Source: Aurelia coerulea
Taxonomy: Eukaryota; Cnidaria; Scyphozoa; Semaeostomeae; Ulmaridae
DNA: 64,000 nt
Direction of reading: 5' to 3'
NCBI GenBank assembly: GCA_039566865.1
Contig: CM076961.1
Coordinates: forward strand, 11,369,501 to 11,433,500
Below are positions 23,359 through 34,121 of this stretch, piece by piece. Every line of letters begins with the position of its first letter. The first letter of the stretch is position 1. Below the pieces are notes generated by a model, which did not search any database, was not told the origin of the DNA, and saw nothing but the letters and a program-made list of their open reading frames with translations. The translations under genes and the position numbers were made by a program.

Positions 23359-23556
23359 CATTATCATAGCATAGCACTTCCTTTTGACCATTGCCCCTGT
23401 GTGCTTTTTTTTATTATTTACATAGTTTGTTTTGTTTTTGTTTTTTTATCCTGCTTATACTATTTATTTATGTTGCGTCACCACTATTCCTCTTTATTCG
23501 ATCCCATCTTTCGAATCTACTCTTCCTTTTACTCCCCTTCTACTAATCTTTCTTCA

Positions 23557-23584
23557 CTTGATAACGGGCTAAGCTCGAAACGTC
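23557..23584 (+). ncRNA. Divergent hammerhead-like motif between two Penelope copies
   Basis: TTGATAA in place of CUGANGA, then a CGGGCT...AGCTCG stem II with 4-5 pairs, and GAAACGTC. The 3' half is a perfect match to the Penelope type and the 5' box is off consensus. It lies after the GIY-YIG of one copy and before the RT of the next, where a terminal repeat of a tandem pair would be. Confidence 0.45.
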
Positions 23585-23589
23585 GTGCT

Positions 23590-25610
23590 TTATCATCTCT
23601 GTTCAAGGTACAATTATCTTATTTTAAATGGTTATATTTCAGTGAACATATCCATTCAAAAAGGAACAAACACTGGAATAACCTAAAAGATAGTCAAAGA
23701 CAAGCCATAAAATCATTGTCATCTGACGAATCGATTATGATCAAACCTGCAGATAAAGGGAGTGGGATTGTGATTATGAACACAAAAGACTATAATAAAG
23801 CATGTTTGAACACACTACAAGATAAAGAGTTCTATGAGACAGTCCATGATGATCCAAACCCAACGTATCGTAAATCCCTTGATAAAATTATCGACGAACT
23901 TAAAGTTAAGGGCTATATCAGCGAAACAAAAGAAATTAGACTTATAGAAGGAAGCAGGACGCCTTGTTTCTATGGTCTTCCCAAAATCCATAAGGCCTTC
24001 GAAAAGTTCCCTCCTCTTCGCCCAATTTGCAGTGGGTATAACTCGTGCTCCACAAGATTATCAGAATGGGTAGATAGTTTTCTGAAACCAGCCGCAATGC
24101 AGACAAGCTCATATGTCCGAGATACGACTGACTTCGTCAACAAAATAGAGCAATTCAAAATCGACAGTACTAAAAGCAAAGATCCCTACATCGTAACAAT
24201 GGATGTATCCTCGTTGTATCCAAACATTGACCATGGAGAAGGTGTAACTGCATGCGTAGAAACACTTGAAAGACGCACAAATATGTCTGTTCCTAGCGAT
24301 GTTGTAGCCGACCTCCTAATCTTCATCCTAAAAAGCAACACACTATCATTCGACGGCAAATTTTACCATCAAATCAAAGGGACTGCAATGGGTACACCCA
24401 TGGCTGTTAGCTTTGCAAACTTATTTATGTCAAAATTTGAGACGGATTTGCTACACGACTATCAGATAGAATATCATAAAGGTCCTGCTATGTGGATACG
24501 ATACATAGACGATGTATTTTTTTATGGGATCATAATCAAGAAGAGCTGAAACATTTCCTGTCTTATTGCAACTCATTCGCTGCAAAGAATTCTTACAGAT
24601 CTACTATTAAATTTACAATGGAATATTCCAAATCTGATGTTTTTTTCTAGACACAAAAGTAAAGAAGCATGATGGAACATTGATAACAGAATTACATTGC
24701 AAACCAACAGCTACGCACACTTACCTCCACAAACTATCAGACCATCCAACGCATACACTTCGCTCAAATTCGTTGTCCCAGTTTATAAGAATAAGACGGA
24801 TCTGTCATCTTTTGACTGACTATCGTAAACATGCAACGCAATTCATAAACTTTTATGCAAACCGAGGATATTCCGTGAAAGCACTAACAAAAGTTGCAAC
24901 CGAAGTAGAAGCACGAGATCGCAACTGTCTATTAAAACAGAAAGTTACTGAAAAGAATAAAGAAAACAGAGTTCCTCTAGTAATTGATTGGCACCAGAAG
25001 TTTAAGGGACTCTCCCAAATGCTACAAAGACACTACCATTTCATGATAATTGAACATCCAGCTCTCAAACAGGTATTCCCAGAACCACCAATAATTTCCT
25101 ATCGAAGAAATCCAAACTTGCACAATCATCTATTTCAAACAAAGCGACAAAAGAACGCAAAGGCCGGCTATTCTGTGCGCTGTACGTTAGAAAAATCAAA
25201 GAAAAGAGGACGTCCATGCAAATTGTGTTGCCACATGGGACAAAAAATGACATAACAAATACAAACACTGGCAAAACATGTCGTATTGACGGTGGTTCCT
25301 GCAACAGCAAAAATGTGATTTATGCCGCTGAATGTTTGAAGCATAAGCTAATATACATCGGATATACATCCACAACTTTAAGCCAAAGGTTTAATAAGCA
25401 CCGGAGTGATGCTAAGCACGATCCGGATGCAACAGAACTGGGCAAACATTTCCACGAGAGTGAATCATGCTATTTTGATAGTGATTTAAATGTACATATC
25501 CTGCAGACATTAGACTGAGGTTGCGATAAATTAGAACATTACGAAAACTTGTGGATATCGCGACTAGACTCCAGAGAACCAAACGGACTAAATTCTAGCC
25601 TTAATGAGCT
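23590..25610 (+). pseudogene. Penelope-like element: RT and GIY-YIG, three frames
   Basis: The first frame (to 24549) has the RT almost complete: KPADKGSGIVIMNTKDYN, FYGLPKIHKAFEKFPPLRPI, VTMDVSSLYPNIDHGEGV, QIKGTAMGTPMAVSFANLFM and the catalytic RYIDDVFF. A T run just after YIDDVFF (near 24518) has lost one base. A second T run near 24640 restores the path into TELHCKPTATHTYLHKLSDH and QFIRIRRICH (to 25255), and another shift leads to the GIY-YIG domain NVIYAAECLKHKLIYIGYTS (from 25270), ending LWISRLDSREPNGLN after one stop. The lesions are few and in homopolymers, so the copy is fairly young. Confidence 0.85.
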
Positions 25611-25788
25611 CTGAAAGACATTTTATAAACTATACAAGCATATGTAGCAGTTTAATAAAGTTTCGTCACATCAATCGTTCTCCATTCCTTATTTCATTGT
25701 TAGAATTTTAGACTCCTTTTATTTATGGAACACAACATTCGCATTTGATAACGTTAGAGTGTAAAACATTTATTCGAACGTTATTTGA

Positions 25789-25819
25789 CTGATGAAGGTC
25801 TACGATAGATCGAAAATTT
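25789..25819 (+). ncRNA. Hammerhead-ribozyme-like core, 3' end of a Penelope element
   Basis: CTGATGA, a longer stem II (GTCTA...TAGAT) and GAAAATTT. The stem III tetranucleotide is AATT rather than ACGT but remains self-complementary. An (AAT)n tract follows about 30 bp later. Confidence 0.55.
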
Positions 25820-25849
25820 TCAAACAAACTAGTCTTGTTTTCTCTGCGT

Positions 25850-25884
25850 AATAATAATAATAATGTAATAATAATAATAATAAT
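25850..25884. repeat. Short (AAT)n tract
   Basis: About 11 units with one TGTAAT interruption, between two Penelope termini of opposite orientation. Confidence 0.9.
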
Positions 25885-25911
25885 ATAAAAACAACACTGT
25901 TAAAAATTTCG

Positions 25912-25939
25912 TACGTTTCGATTTAAAAATCTTCTTCAG
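25912..25939 (-). ncRNA. Hammerhead-ribozyme-like core (minus)
   Basis: On the minus strand CTGAAGA, a GATTT...AAATC stem II and GAAACGTA: stem III is ACGU and the cleavage residue is A. It is a solo terminus between AAT tracts; no coding part of that element remains nearby. Confidence 0.55.
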
Positions 25940-26036
25940 CTCAATAATAATGATAATAATAATACGATTCTAAATTATTCTGCACCCAAGCAAATGGCAA
26001 AACCTACTGCTTAGTTAATATATATACAGAATAGAT

Positions 26037-26153
26037 AATAATAATAATAATTATAATTAAAATTATAATTATTATATTGAATAATAATAATAATTATAAT
26101 AATAATAATAATTATTATTATTATAATAATAATAACAATAATAATAATAATAA

Positions 26154-26218
<65 letters not shown>

Positions 26219-26268
26219 TATCAATATATCAATATATCAATATATCAATATATCAATATATCAATATT
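26037..26268. repeat. (AAT)n and (ATATATCA)n compound microsatellite
   Basis: AAT/ATT units in both orientations, then about 22 AAT units, then about 6 units of an 8-bp AATATATC repeat (26215-26268). Confidence 0.95.
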
Positions 26269-26358
26269 TATACAGGTTTTCTTGGTCAACTCAGAACAGC
26301 TGCTATAAATAAAGGACCTGTGTCTAACGAAAAGTAGTAAAAACTATCATTTATAATA

Positions 26359-27217
26359 CCGGGTGCGCCAAAATAAACTATGCACTTTTGGCAGGCCACG
26401 ATAAATCGTACACTGGACCGATTTTGAAGATATATCACTTAATCTTTAGCAGAAAGCCTGAATTAGATTTTAAGATTTTTTGCAAATTTTTCCGTTTTCA
26501 ATTTTTAGAGCTACAGGCGAGTTTCTTAAAATTTTCGTTTTCGAAAACACTGAAAACGATCAAAAAACGTTGATCAAATTTTCCAAAGACTCATCATGAA
26601 TGGACACAGAGAAAATGTTTTCAGCGTGATTTGGGGATTTGGAAATTTTCTGCACGAGTGTTATTTCATATATTGGCTTGTTGTGAAATTCTGTAGTAGT
26701 TGCAATAAGGTGCCGCCCCAAAAGCCGTCACAAAATCAAAAATGTAACAAAACTGCATCTTGTTGGCCCCATGACTCGTCCTCGCTTGTCTTTTAACCCC
26801 CTTGATACAGGAACACAGCCTGCAGCAAAGCATACATTCAATGACATTACAAAAGAAAAGACATTTCTTTATATTCTTGAAAATATTATTACATTTCTCA
26901 CAAGATAGTACGAACTCTCGCACAGCAGCTTACGATTAGTCGATTTCTAAATCCTAAATCACCACGAACAAGTTTTCTCTCATTTTTTCTTTGGAAAGCT
27001 TGATCGACGTTTTTGATCGTTTCTCAGTGTTTTCGAAACAAAAATTTTAAGAAACTCGCTTGTAGCTCTAAAAACTGAAAACAGAAAAATTTGCAAAAAA
27101 TCCTAGAATCTAATTCAGGCCTTCTGCTAAAGATCAAGTCATAAATCTTCAAAATCGGTCTTGTGTACGATTTATTGTAGCCTGCCAAAAGTGCATAGTT
27201 TATTTTGGCGCACCCGG
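26359..27217. mobile_element. Long-TIR element with CCGGGTGCGCC termini and TA duplication
   Basis: 859 bp with TA at 26357-26358 and 27218-27219. The first 38 bp are a perfect inverted repeat and pairing continues with scattered mismatches to about 225 bp from each end. No transposase. The outer CCGGGTG is shared with the other TA-flanked elements, but the rest is a different family. Confidence 0.9.
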
Positions 27218-27224
27218 TATAAGG

Positions 27225-28880
27225 TTTCTTCAAAGTTAAAAATTAAAATCAAAGTCATTGCACCCGTTCCTGAATCTCACAACTGAGTTTTCATTTTTTA
27301 GTTCATGTGGCAATCTGTTGTATATCTGTACATCTTGATAACTAAATGTTTTTCGGGCGGTTTCTGTCCTTATACGAGGCACCACGAGATTTGACTTATT
27401 ACCTCGAGTGTCCTTTTGGTGATCCAATCTTTTAAAATGATTCTCTAATATCTTTGGTGCTAGGCCGTTCAGGCACTTAAATACTTCAATAGCACAACGT
27501 CTATTTCTTGCATGATTTATCGATGGAAAGTTAATTGTGCCATCTGGTCCATTTATAATCCTCATTGCACGATCTTGAAGTTTTTCAAGCTTTGATTTGT
27601 GTGAGTCTGAAATTCCAATGCTTATGTTGCTGCAGTATAGGAATATGGGGAAGATCATTAATTTATATATGGTTTCAGCGGTTGTAGGGCTCACATTCAT
27701 GCGCACTCTCGCAATCAACTTGATCCTCGAAGATACTTTTTTGTGCATTTTTTCAAATTGGCTCAATAGAATTAGGTTTTTATCAAGTGTATTCGTATCT
27801 CTGATTCGACAGTCTTTTTCCCGGTCATATTAATCTCTATTGTATCGGTTTTTGCTAATTTCTGATAGCTTCCGAAGAGCAAAAATTCTGTTTTCGACTC
27901 TTTAGGGTTTAGCACGAGGTTATTTTTAACAAAGAAGCTCCCAAGGTTTTTGATATCATCATTCAGCTTCTCGGCAATATGGTTGCTGTTCTTGTCCGAT
28001 GTGAATATTACAGTATCATCTGCATATAGGGTTATACTGCTATTATTCAACTGCAGATTAATGTAATTGATCAATAAGCTAAATAATAGTGGGCCTAAAA
28101 TTGACCCCTGCGGGACCCCACATGTAACAGATTCCTCCTTAGACTTTATACCATCAAATACAACAAAGTGCTTTCGATTGAAGAGGTAGCTTTCAAACCA
28201 ATTTAGTTCTCTTTCGATTATTCCGTATGCCGGTAGCATTGAAAGTAGTCGGGCGTGATCCACCGTATCAAACGCTTTTCTCAAGTCTACAAACACGGCT
28301 CCAGTCAGAAGTCCTTTATCCATGCACATTCTTATTTGATCAGTAAAGTAAGTAACAGTGTGTTCAATTGATGGACCTCGCCTAAATCCAATTGATTATC
28401 TGACAAAAGATGGTTTTTGCAAAGATACTCATATGCCAGTCTGTATACAACGCACTCTATAACTTTAGAAAGCACGGGGAGGACTGAGATTGGCCGGTAA
28501 TTGTCCATTGCAGATCTCTTTTCCGATTTGTAAAAGGGCAAAATTTTTGCACTTTTTTCAGCAGTTGGGAAGACAGAATTTTGTAGAGAACAGTTTATCA
28601 AGAGGGACATAGGTTCACATAATACGCCAGCACCATCGATGACGAGAGAGGTGGGAATTTCGTCATAACCTGAGCTCTTTTTCTTCTTTAGTGACTTCAG
28701 ATTTTTATACATATCTCTTGCAGACGTTTCCTTAAATTTGAAATGGCAGTTTTTTGGGTTCACTCTTTCTTTCATGCTTGAATTTTCGTGATTTTTTCCT
28801 AACTGGATTCTAAATGGAAGGGAGAGCAGTTTGTATTCTTTTTCCAATTTCTGCAAGAAATTTGCAGAAACCATTGGCTA
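27225..28880 (-). pseudogene. CR1/L2-type reverse transcriptase, three frames
   Basis: On the minus strand: MDNYRPISVLPVLSKVIECV (near 28490), then after a frameshift near 28330 AVFVDLRKAFDTVDHARLL, TCGVPQGSILGPLLFSLLIN and YADDTVIFTS. A second frameshift near 27770 precedes the C-terminal region KLEKLQDRAMRIINGPDGTI and FRNGCNDFDFNF. The endonuclease is missing (5' truncation near 28960). The 3' end meets the right end of the CCGGGTGCGCC element. Confidence 0.9.
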
Positions 28881-29025
28881 TAATTTTCTTGTCAGGTGTT
28901 AAACTACCATCGACGCTTATAAGTTTGGCTGGAACTTCCTTTTGCTACTTAACTGGGTAACACCTTTTGATTTGATTCCAAAACTACTTTGGCTGCGAGA
29001 TAAGAAAACTAAACTGTTAATAACA

Positions 29026-29053
29026 AACGCTTCGATCATAAAATCTTCATCAG
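29026..29053 (-). ncRNA. Hammerhead-ribozyme-like core (minus)
   Basis: On the minus strand CTGATGA, a GAT...ATC stem II and GAAGCGTT. The first base of stem III is G, giving a G-U wobble with the U before the cleavage residue. No AAT tract flanks this one; a CR1-type relic lies to its left. Confidence 0.5.
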
Positions 29054-29284
29054 TATTTACAACCACAGGACAGCCAATTATTTATAGGATAAAATGAAAT
29101 TTACACAAAATATTGATAAAATTCCCCCGAGGCCCCCCATAAAATGCAATGCCAAACAAAACACCTAAACAAACAAACAAACACCTTCTTTGTAAGCCAA
29201 AATTTCCAATTGATTGTAATATGGCAATTCATCCATACTAAATCTCCTTTTTTAATATTCAAATCTATATATTGTGATGGAGGC

Positions 29285-29650
29285 ACCCCTGATCCTACAG
29301 CGTGGGCGTAGGGTGTTGTCGCAATAGGGATCTTGGATGAGAAGCATTGTTGGCAGCAACTCTTATTGTTGTTGTTCTCCCGGCCGGGGGGTCACCGTTG
29401 CTCGGCGTTATGCCCTTTTGCTAGCCTGGCATCTGACGTAAAACACACCTCGGTATTTACTTGTACTTATCATTTATGTGTAGCTTCTTGCAATGGTATA
29501 TTTAGTTATAATTAAGTTGGTTGTTTCCTTATGTTACGACCATGGGGTAGTCATTGTCTGTTGCTCCCTGTATAGTTGTCTAGCAGTTAGAAAGTATTGT
29601 AGGTTGTAACATGTATTGTAACATTTTAGATGAATATTTAAAAAAAATTT
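29285..29650 (+). mobile_element. Poly(A)-tailed LINE 3' end
   Basis: Non-coding, ending GTATTGTAACATTTTAGATG plus an A run near 29640. It shares GGGGTAGTCATTGTCT with the fragment at 55095-55290, and general layout with the ends at 4155-4414 and 41270-41413. Probably the 3' UTR of one LINE family. Confidence 0.65.
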
Positions 29651-29909
29651 CCAATTGAAATAAAAGTTCATAGTAAATTCCTAGTTCTTTAGTTATCGAC
29701 GTCGGAATGGAAGCTCTATGTAATATGATAACATTACTGATAATAATGATAATAATAAACCGAACAACATGACAGACTTCTGCATGTTTCCGCCTAAAAG
29801 AACTTAAAAGCGCGTGAATACTCAAAGTAAGTAAATACCCATCAAAGCCAATATCGTGTATGGAGGCAGATGGGAGAGTATTAACCAACTGCATACATTT
29901 TCATTACAG
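29651..29909. other. Sequence upstream of the kinase start exon
   Basis: AT-rich with a short ATAATAATG string. It ends in a pyrimidine-containing acceptor (TTTTCATTACAG, AG at 29908-29909), so this should be the end of an intron that separates a 5' untranslated exon from the start-codon exon. That upstream exon is not identified. Confidence 0.6.
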
Positions 29910-30023
29910 GCTCCCAAAGAAAACACCATTATGACATTAAGACAGAGTCAAAATTTTGTTTGGTCAGTCTCTGATATGATTGGCCAAGGAGCTACAGGCC
30001 ATGTTTTTCTATGCAGACATAAG
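29910..30023 (+). CDS. TBK1-like: TBK1/IKK-epsilon-like kinase, start-codon exon
   Basis: The exon runs from an AG acceptor to a GTAAGA donor. After 21 untranslated bases ATG at 29931 opens 31 codons. They contain FVWSVSDMIGQGATGHVFLC followed by RHK, the N terminus of the TBK1/IKK-epsilon family of serine/threonine kinases, which relay innate immune and autophagy signals in the cytoplasm. The glycine-rich ATP loop is GQGATGHV (residues 18-25) with all three glycines. Splicing in phase 0 to the exon at 63277 restores the order RHK then KSGRPFAAKVF. Invertebrates often have a single gene ancestral to vertebrate TBK1 and IKBKE, so I do not choose between them. Confidence 0.9.
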
Positions 30024-30459
30024 GTAAGATTCATAGATTTCTTTCGTCTGATAAGCAGCAGTAGTCTTTGTAATTGTATACAAGAAGCTGACTGTTAGAC
30101 TAAAATATTTATCAAGGTGTGATGTCAAATTTGACAAGCTTTACACCAAATACATTTGAATTGCAGGCTTTCTTCGGATTATGTTGTTTGATTTTGAGAG
30201 GAACCTCACCTTTCGAAGTTCAAATTATTTAAAAACTTCATAGTATCTTTAATTTTGCAAATGCTTGGATGAGCGTCGTACTTTAGAACAGATTCATCAA
30301 TTGGATCGGTTATATTAGTCCAGTCGTTTTAAGATTTTACCTAGAACAAAATAGTATTAAGTTGAAATTTCGTCAGTTGATGCACAAAGGTACCAATAGC
30401 TACCAACAAATTCCCATGAATGCAATTTGGAACGGGTGTTGAGCCCGGTAAACGGGCTG
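30024..30459. other. Unassigned intron start
   Basis: No repeat, element or ORF recognised. Confidence 0.3.
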
Positions 30460-30730
30460 GCTCAGTAAGCGGCTGATTTTACTCATGTGTCTTTCCGGGG
30501 TGCAAAGACTTGGAATGAATTGCCTTTGAAGGTCAAACGAGCACCCACTCTTGGCACTTTTAAAAGTAGCCTGAAGAGTAATTTGCCTCTCTCAGCCTAA
30601 CTCTATTATTTTTCATTTATCTTTTTATATTGTAATTATAGGTAATTTTTAAGTAATTTTAGTAAATCAATAGTCGAGAATATGGAAATTCAACAACAGA
30701 GGTGAATAAAAATACACTTTCATCTAAGTG
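30460..30730 (+). pseudogene. CR1/L2-type 3' fragment
   Basis: The frame reads FTHVSFRGAKTWNELPLKVK and then APTLGTFKSSLKSNLPLS to a stop, the usual last segment of CR1/L2 ORFs, followed by a short UTR with AATAAA. Everything upstream is missing. Confidence 0.75.
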
Positions 30731-30910
30731 ACGTATGCTGAGATCCATTGCAGTCTCTCTAACATGTCTCATTTTTTCACGGATGTCCCTGGTGTAATTT
30801 CTCCATTTTCAAAGCCAAGTAGAATCTTGTAGTGCCAACTCTCATCAGCTCTTTTCCCTGATTTGATTTCTACTCTCTTTACTTTCACGTGTAACTGCTT
30901 GTTATTATCT
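30705..30910. repeat. Diverged copy of the intron backbone segment at 33300-33420
   Basis: ATCTAAGTGACGTATGCTGA to TCTCTAACATGTCTCAT matches 33318-33378 with few changes (GCTGAGATCCATTGCAGTCT is identical), and TAATTTCTCCATTTTCAAA continues the match. It shows that part of the duplicated unit also exists upstream. Confidence 0.7.
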
Positions 30911-30989
30911 ATATTTGCATGATATTCGACAATGATTCTCTTCACTCCATCTAAGCCATAATTGGTTGACAGTTGAACAACTAATAAAC

Positions 30990-31275
30990 TTTGATCGATC
31001 AGTTATACAATATACCCGTCAATATCAGAGAGCTCCCTACACTTAGTAGATTCAAAAAACAATTGAAAAGTTATTACATGAGCTGAACACAAACTAAAAC
31101 ACGACGCCCTGGAAGAGCAGCTGCTACTACATAGATTACTGTACATAATTTTGCTTTAACTGTATATAGACTATATTAATGTAATTAGGATATTTATTTT
31201 CTTATTTAAGTATTGCGTTTGTTAGCTGAAGGGTTTTTGTGTATAAATAATTTAAAATGAAAATGAAATGAAAAT
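30990..31275 (+). pseudogene. CR1/L2-type 3' fragment with a TGAAAA tail
   Basis: IPVNIRELPTLSRFKKQLKS then a stop, a UTR and a tail of ATGAAAATGAAATGAAAA. Same family as the fragment at 5950-6339 (IRELPTLDRFKKQ). Confidence 0.75.
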
Positions 31276-32159
31276 ATGGAAAGTTAAGTTTACGTGCGCC
31301 AGTTACTAAGGGAGAGATGTGTGTATATATATATATTCTATCTATTTTCCTAAGTTGGGGGGGGGGGGGGAGGCTCTGTGCTGTTCCTCAAATTCTAGAT
31401 TACCTTTTTGGGTCTCAAATATGGGAGACAGCAAAACAATGGGTAAAATATTTTTTACAAACCAAAGTAAGATCAAGTAACATTACTAAAATCAAAATAT
31501 TGAAATTTCCAAATAAATTATGAGCAATCTAATCAGTTGGGGCACTTGTCCATGGAATTAAGATGCTGACTTCATGAATTTTAGTAGTGTTGGGTCAGAG
31601 AAAATATTTTTCGGCATCTATTTTCATGCTAGGAATTATCATGTTGGGTTGATGCTTGGTACCCCAGCCTAAGCACAAATATCCTGAATATACCTCAGGA
31701 TGGGGTCTATTTGGTACTCTCTATCCCTCTGTTAACTGTTTATATCTTCTCCATGCTGAATACTTTCAATAATTCTGCAGACCCTTAAGACCTCCTCGAT
31801 CAATCCAGTTGACTCGTTGGCCAACATCCTCTCTCCTTGCTCTCATTGTCGTATTTTTTCTCACTCCTTCACTATCTCTCGTTTGCCTGCTTTGCTCTTA
31901 CTGCCTTCCGTGCTCTCTCTGCTTGTTTTATTTTTCTCTTAGTTTAACTATACTCTAAATGATTTAGATGCCCACATTGCGCTCTCATGCCTTCGCTACT
32001 CTCGTTGATTTAGTTCCCCATTTTTTGCTTTGTTGTTCTTTGCTCACCAGGGATAGGGAGACGCGTTTGTATCAAATGTTCAATTGTTATCATAGTTGCC
32101 GTGTCAGCCATGGTTAGTGTTTAGTTGTGGCATGTTGCAGCTACGAATCTTATTTCATT
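31276..32159. other. Unassigned intron sequence
   Basis: Contains a TATATA run and a run of 14 G (about 31357-31370), then AT-rich and pyrimidine-rich sequence (31790-32050). No element was identified. Confidence 0.3.
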
Positions 32160-32328
32160 CAGGTACGTAGGAAGCATCTCAAATTTGGGGGGGGGGGGTG
32201 CACAACACTTTAAGGGCATTTTTTATTAAGCTAAATGGGCACTTCCTAAAAATAAAAAGGGAACGTCTTTGTTTATTGCAAAATCCTAGGGGCATGTGCC
32301 CCCAGTGCCCCCGGTTCATACGTCTCTG
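32160..32328. mobile_element. Small hAT-like MITE (CAGGTACGTA...TACGTCTCTG)
   Basis: 169 bp. The left end CAGGTACGTAGGAA pairs loosely with the right end TTCATACGTCTCTG, with a G run inside the left arm and C runs inside the right arm. The flanking 8-mers ATTTCATT and TTTTCAGT agree at 6 of 8 positions. Size and ends suggest a nonautonomous hAT element; low certainty. Confidence 0.45.
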
Positions 32329-32454
32329 TTTTCAGTCTGCCGGGAAAGTCTTCCACTGACGCTTAGAATTGATCCCATATTGACTTTTCAAAACAACCGA
32401 TGCCAGGGCCTATACTCAACCTTTCGCTAAGAGTTCATAACAATGGTTTTTTGG
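32329..32454. other. Unassigned spacer
   Basis: No feature recognised. Confidence 0.3.
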
Positions 32455-33010
32455 TATGTTATGTATCAATTTGCCACAATGAATATTTAGATGTTTTATA
32501 ACAAAAATAGACACATTGCAAAATTAAATGTCCGAAACGTAAAGATAAACACTGCTATTTACAATGGCAAGGATAGCATTAAAAGGCAAAGCTGACCTTA
32601 TTTCCATAATTGTCCCCTTAGAGGATGCTGTATAACGGAAATACGTAGGAGAAAAGGAAATACAGAGTTGCATGTGTGTTTTCAATATGGTCTTTAGTAG
32701 AAGACATAAGTGTCATTTTCCTCTTTCTGTATATTTTAGAAAAAGTTCTCTTTGGTCTTATGTTTGAATGCATTGATATTGTTTGTTGATTTCAACTCAG
32801 ATGGAAGACTATTCTATGTTTTGGCCCCAGATAAGATAGGCATTTGTTTCCAGTTTAATTTTGCGGAATGGAAATTCTAACTTGAACTTGGACCTTCACG
32901 TTGTTAAGCCTTGGTTAACTGGAAGGAATCTCTCAGCACTGTATACCGGGGCAGTTTCTTTGAGAAAATTACAGCTCTCTAAATGGTAGCATATGACATT
33001 ATATAATGTT
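32455..33010 (-). pseudogene. 3' end of a CR1-like element related to 45481-51187
   Basis: ATGTATCAATTTGCCACAAT near 32459 is the reverse complement of the 3' terminus of the intact element (near 51145-51165). Farther right, strings match the end of its ORF on the minus strand (the region encoding DTFKHKIKENFFQN). Heavily mutated and truncated. Confidence 0.7.
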
Positions 33011-33088
33011 CATTATTTTCTTTCCAAGAGCTTGTTAGAATTTCCAATACAAATTTACTTCAACCTGCTTGCAAATCAATAGTTGAAA

Positions 33089-33284
33089 CATGGGTAGCTA
33101 GACACTGCTGGTGTGCTTCTATGGAGGAGTGCTGGATAATATGTATCTGCGGAGGAAATATTGTTTAGTACTGCGGACGTTCTTTCGATATCTCCTCCAC
33201 AGTACTAAACAATACTTCCTCCTCAGATACATATTATCCAGCGCTCCTTCATAGAAGCACACCAGCAGTGTCTAACTACCCATG
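33089..33284. repeat. Foldback: 85-bp inverted arms, 26-bp loop
   Basis: The left arm 33089-33173 and right arm 33200-33284 are reverse complements with 5 mismatches over 85 positions. The RNA from either strand would form a long hairpin. The sequence encodes nothing recognisable, and no target duplication was found. Confidence 0.9.
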
Positions 33285-33767
33285 GTTGAAAATGGGGAAA
33301 TTCCAAAGCAGAAAAAATACACTTCCATCTAAGTGGCATATGCTGAGATCCATTGCAGTCTCTCTTACATGTCTCATGTTCAAACGGATATGTCTCTGGT
33401 ATAATTTCTCCCTTTTCAAAACCCAGTAGAATCCTGTTTTATCAGCTCTGGTCAGCTCTTTGCACCAGCCTTGCACCAAATTCAATTCCACTCCGTCTCG
33501 CCTGTCTACTCCGAGACCTTTTTGCACTGTTAGTTGATTTACCTGCATTTGATATATTGTTTCTCGCAGCCGTCTCTATTCTTGTTGTCCTTCCTTCTGC
33601 ATAGCTACTCATTTTTTGAAATATTAAGTCTTATCACATATAGGCACGCGGGTTAATCGGTGTTCATTTCCGTCGATGCTTGCCAACGTTCTTTATAATT
33701 CCAAAGATAGAGGCAAGATGAACCTGTTCGTTGTTGTTCCTCTATTTCTCCCCATTGCTTCCTCCAC

Positions 33768-34121
33768 GGGGGGGGGGGGTTCTTCCATAGTAAAGGTACC
33801 TGGGGATGTGCCGCGAGCAAGGGTATACTTTTTTGGACTTCTAGTCTAGCCAAGGGTATACTTTTTTGCAATTTTGGCCAGCAACGGTCTAGCCAAGGGT
33901 ATCATTTTAGACAATATTGGTCTAGCGAACGGTCATGACATCATATTTGGCACAAATTTGACAATATTGGTCGAGAAATTGGTCAAAATTGGTCTAGCCA
34001 AGGGTACCATTTTCGTAAAAAATGGTTCAAACAATGGTGAAATTGGTCTAGCCAAGGGTACCCTTTTGAAGATGCTCGCGGCAGACCCCTGCCCAAAATT
34101 TGGCCGAGAACCCTCCCCCCC
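33768..34121. mobile_element. Unclassified inverted-repeat insertion with poly-G ends
   Basis: Present in copy 1 of the backbone unit only; at the matching places in copies 2 (near 37130) and 3 (near 53285) the flanks are joined. The ends are GGGGGGGGGGTTCT and AGAACCCTCCCCCC, and TGCCGCGAGCA recurs inverted inside each arm. The middle carries five irregular copies of GGTCTAGCCAAGGGTA-like sequence. No ORF. A nonautonomous DNA element of unknown family. Confidence 0.6.
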
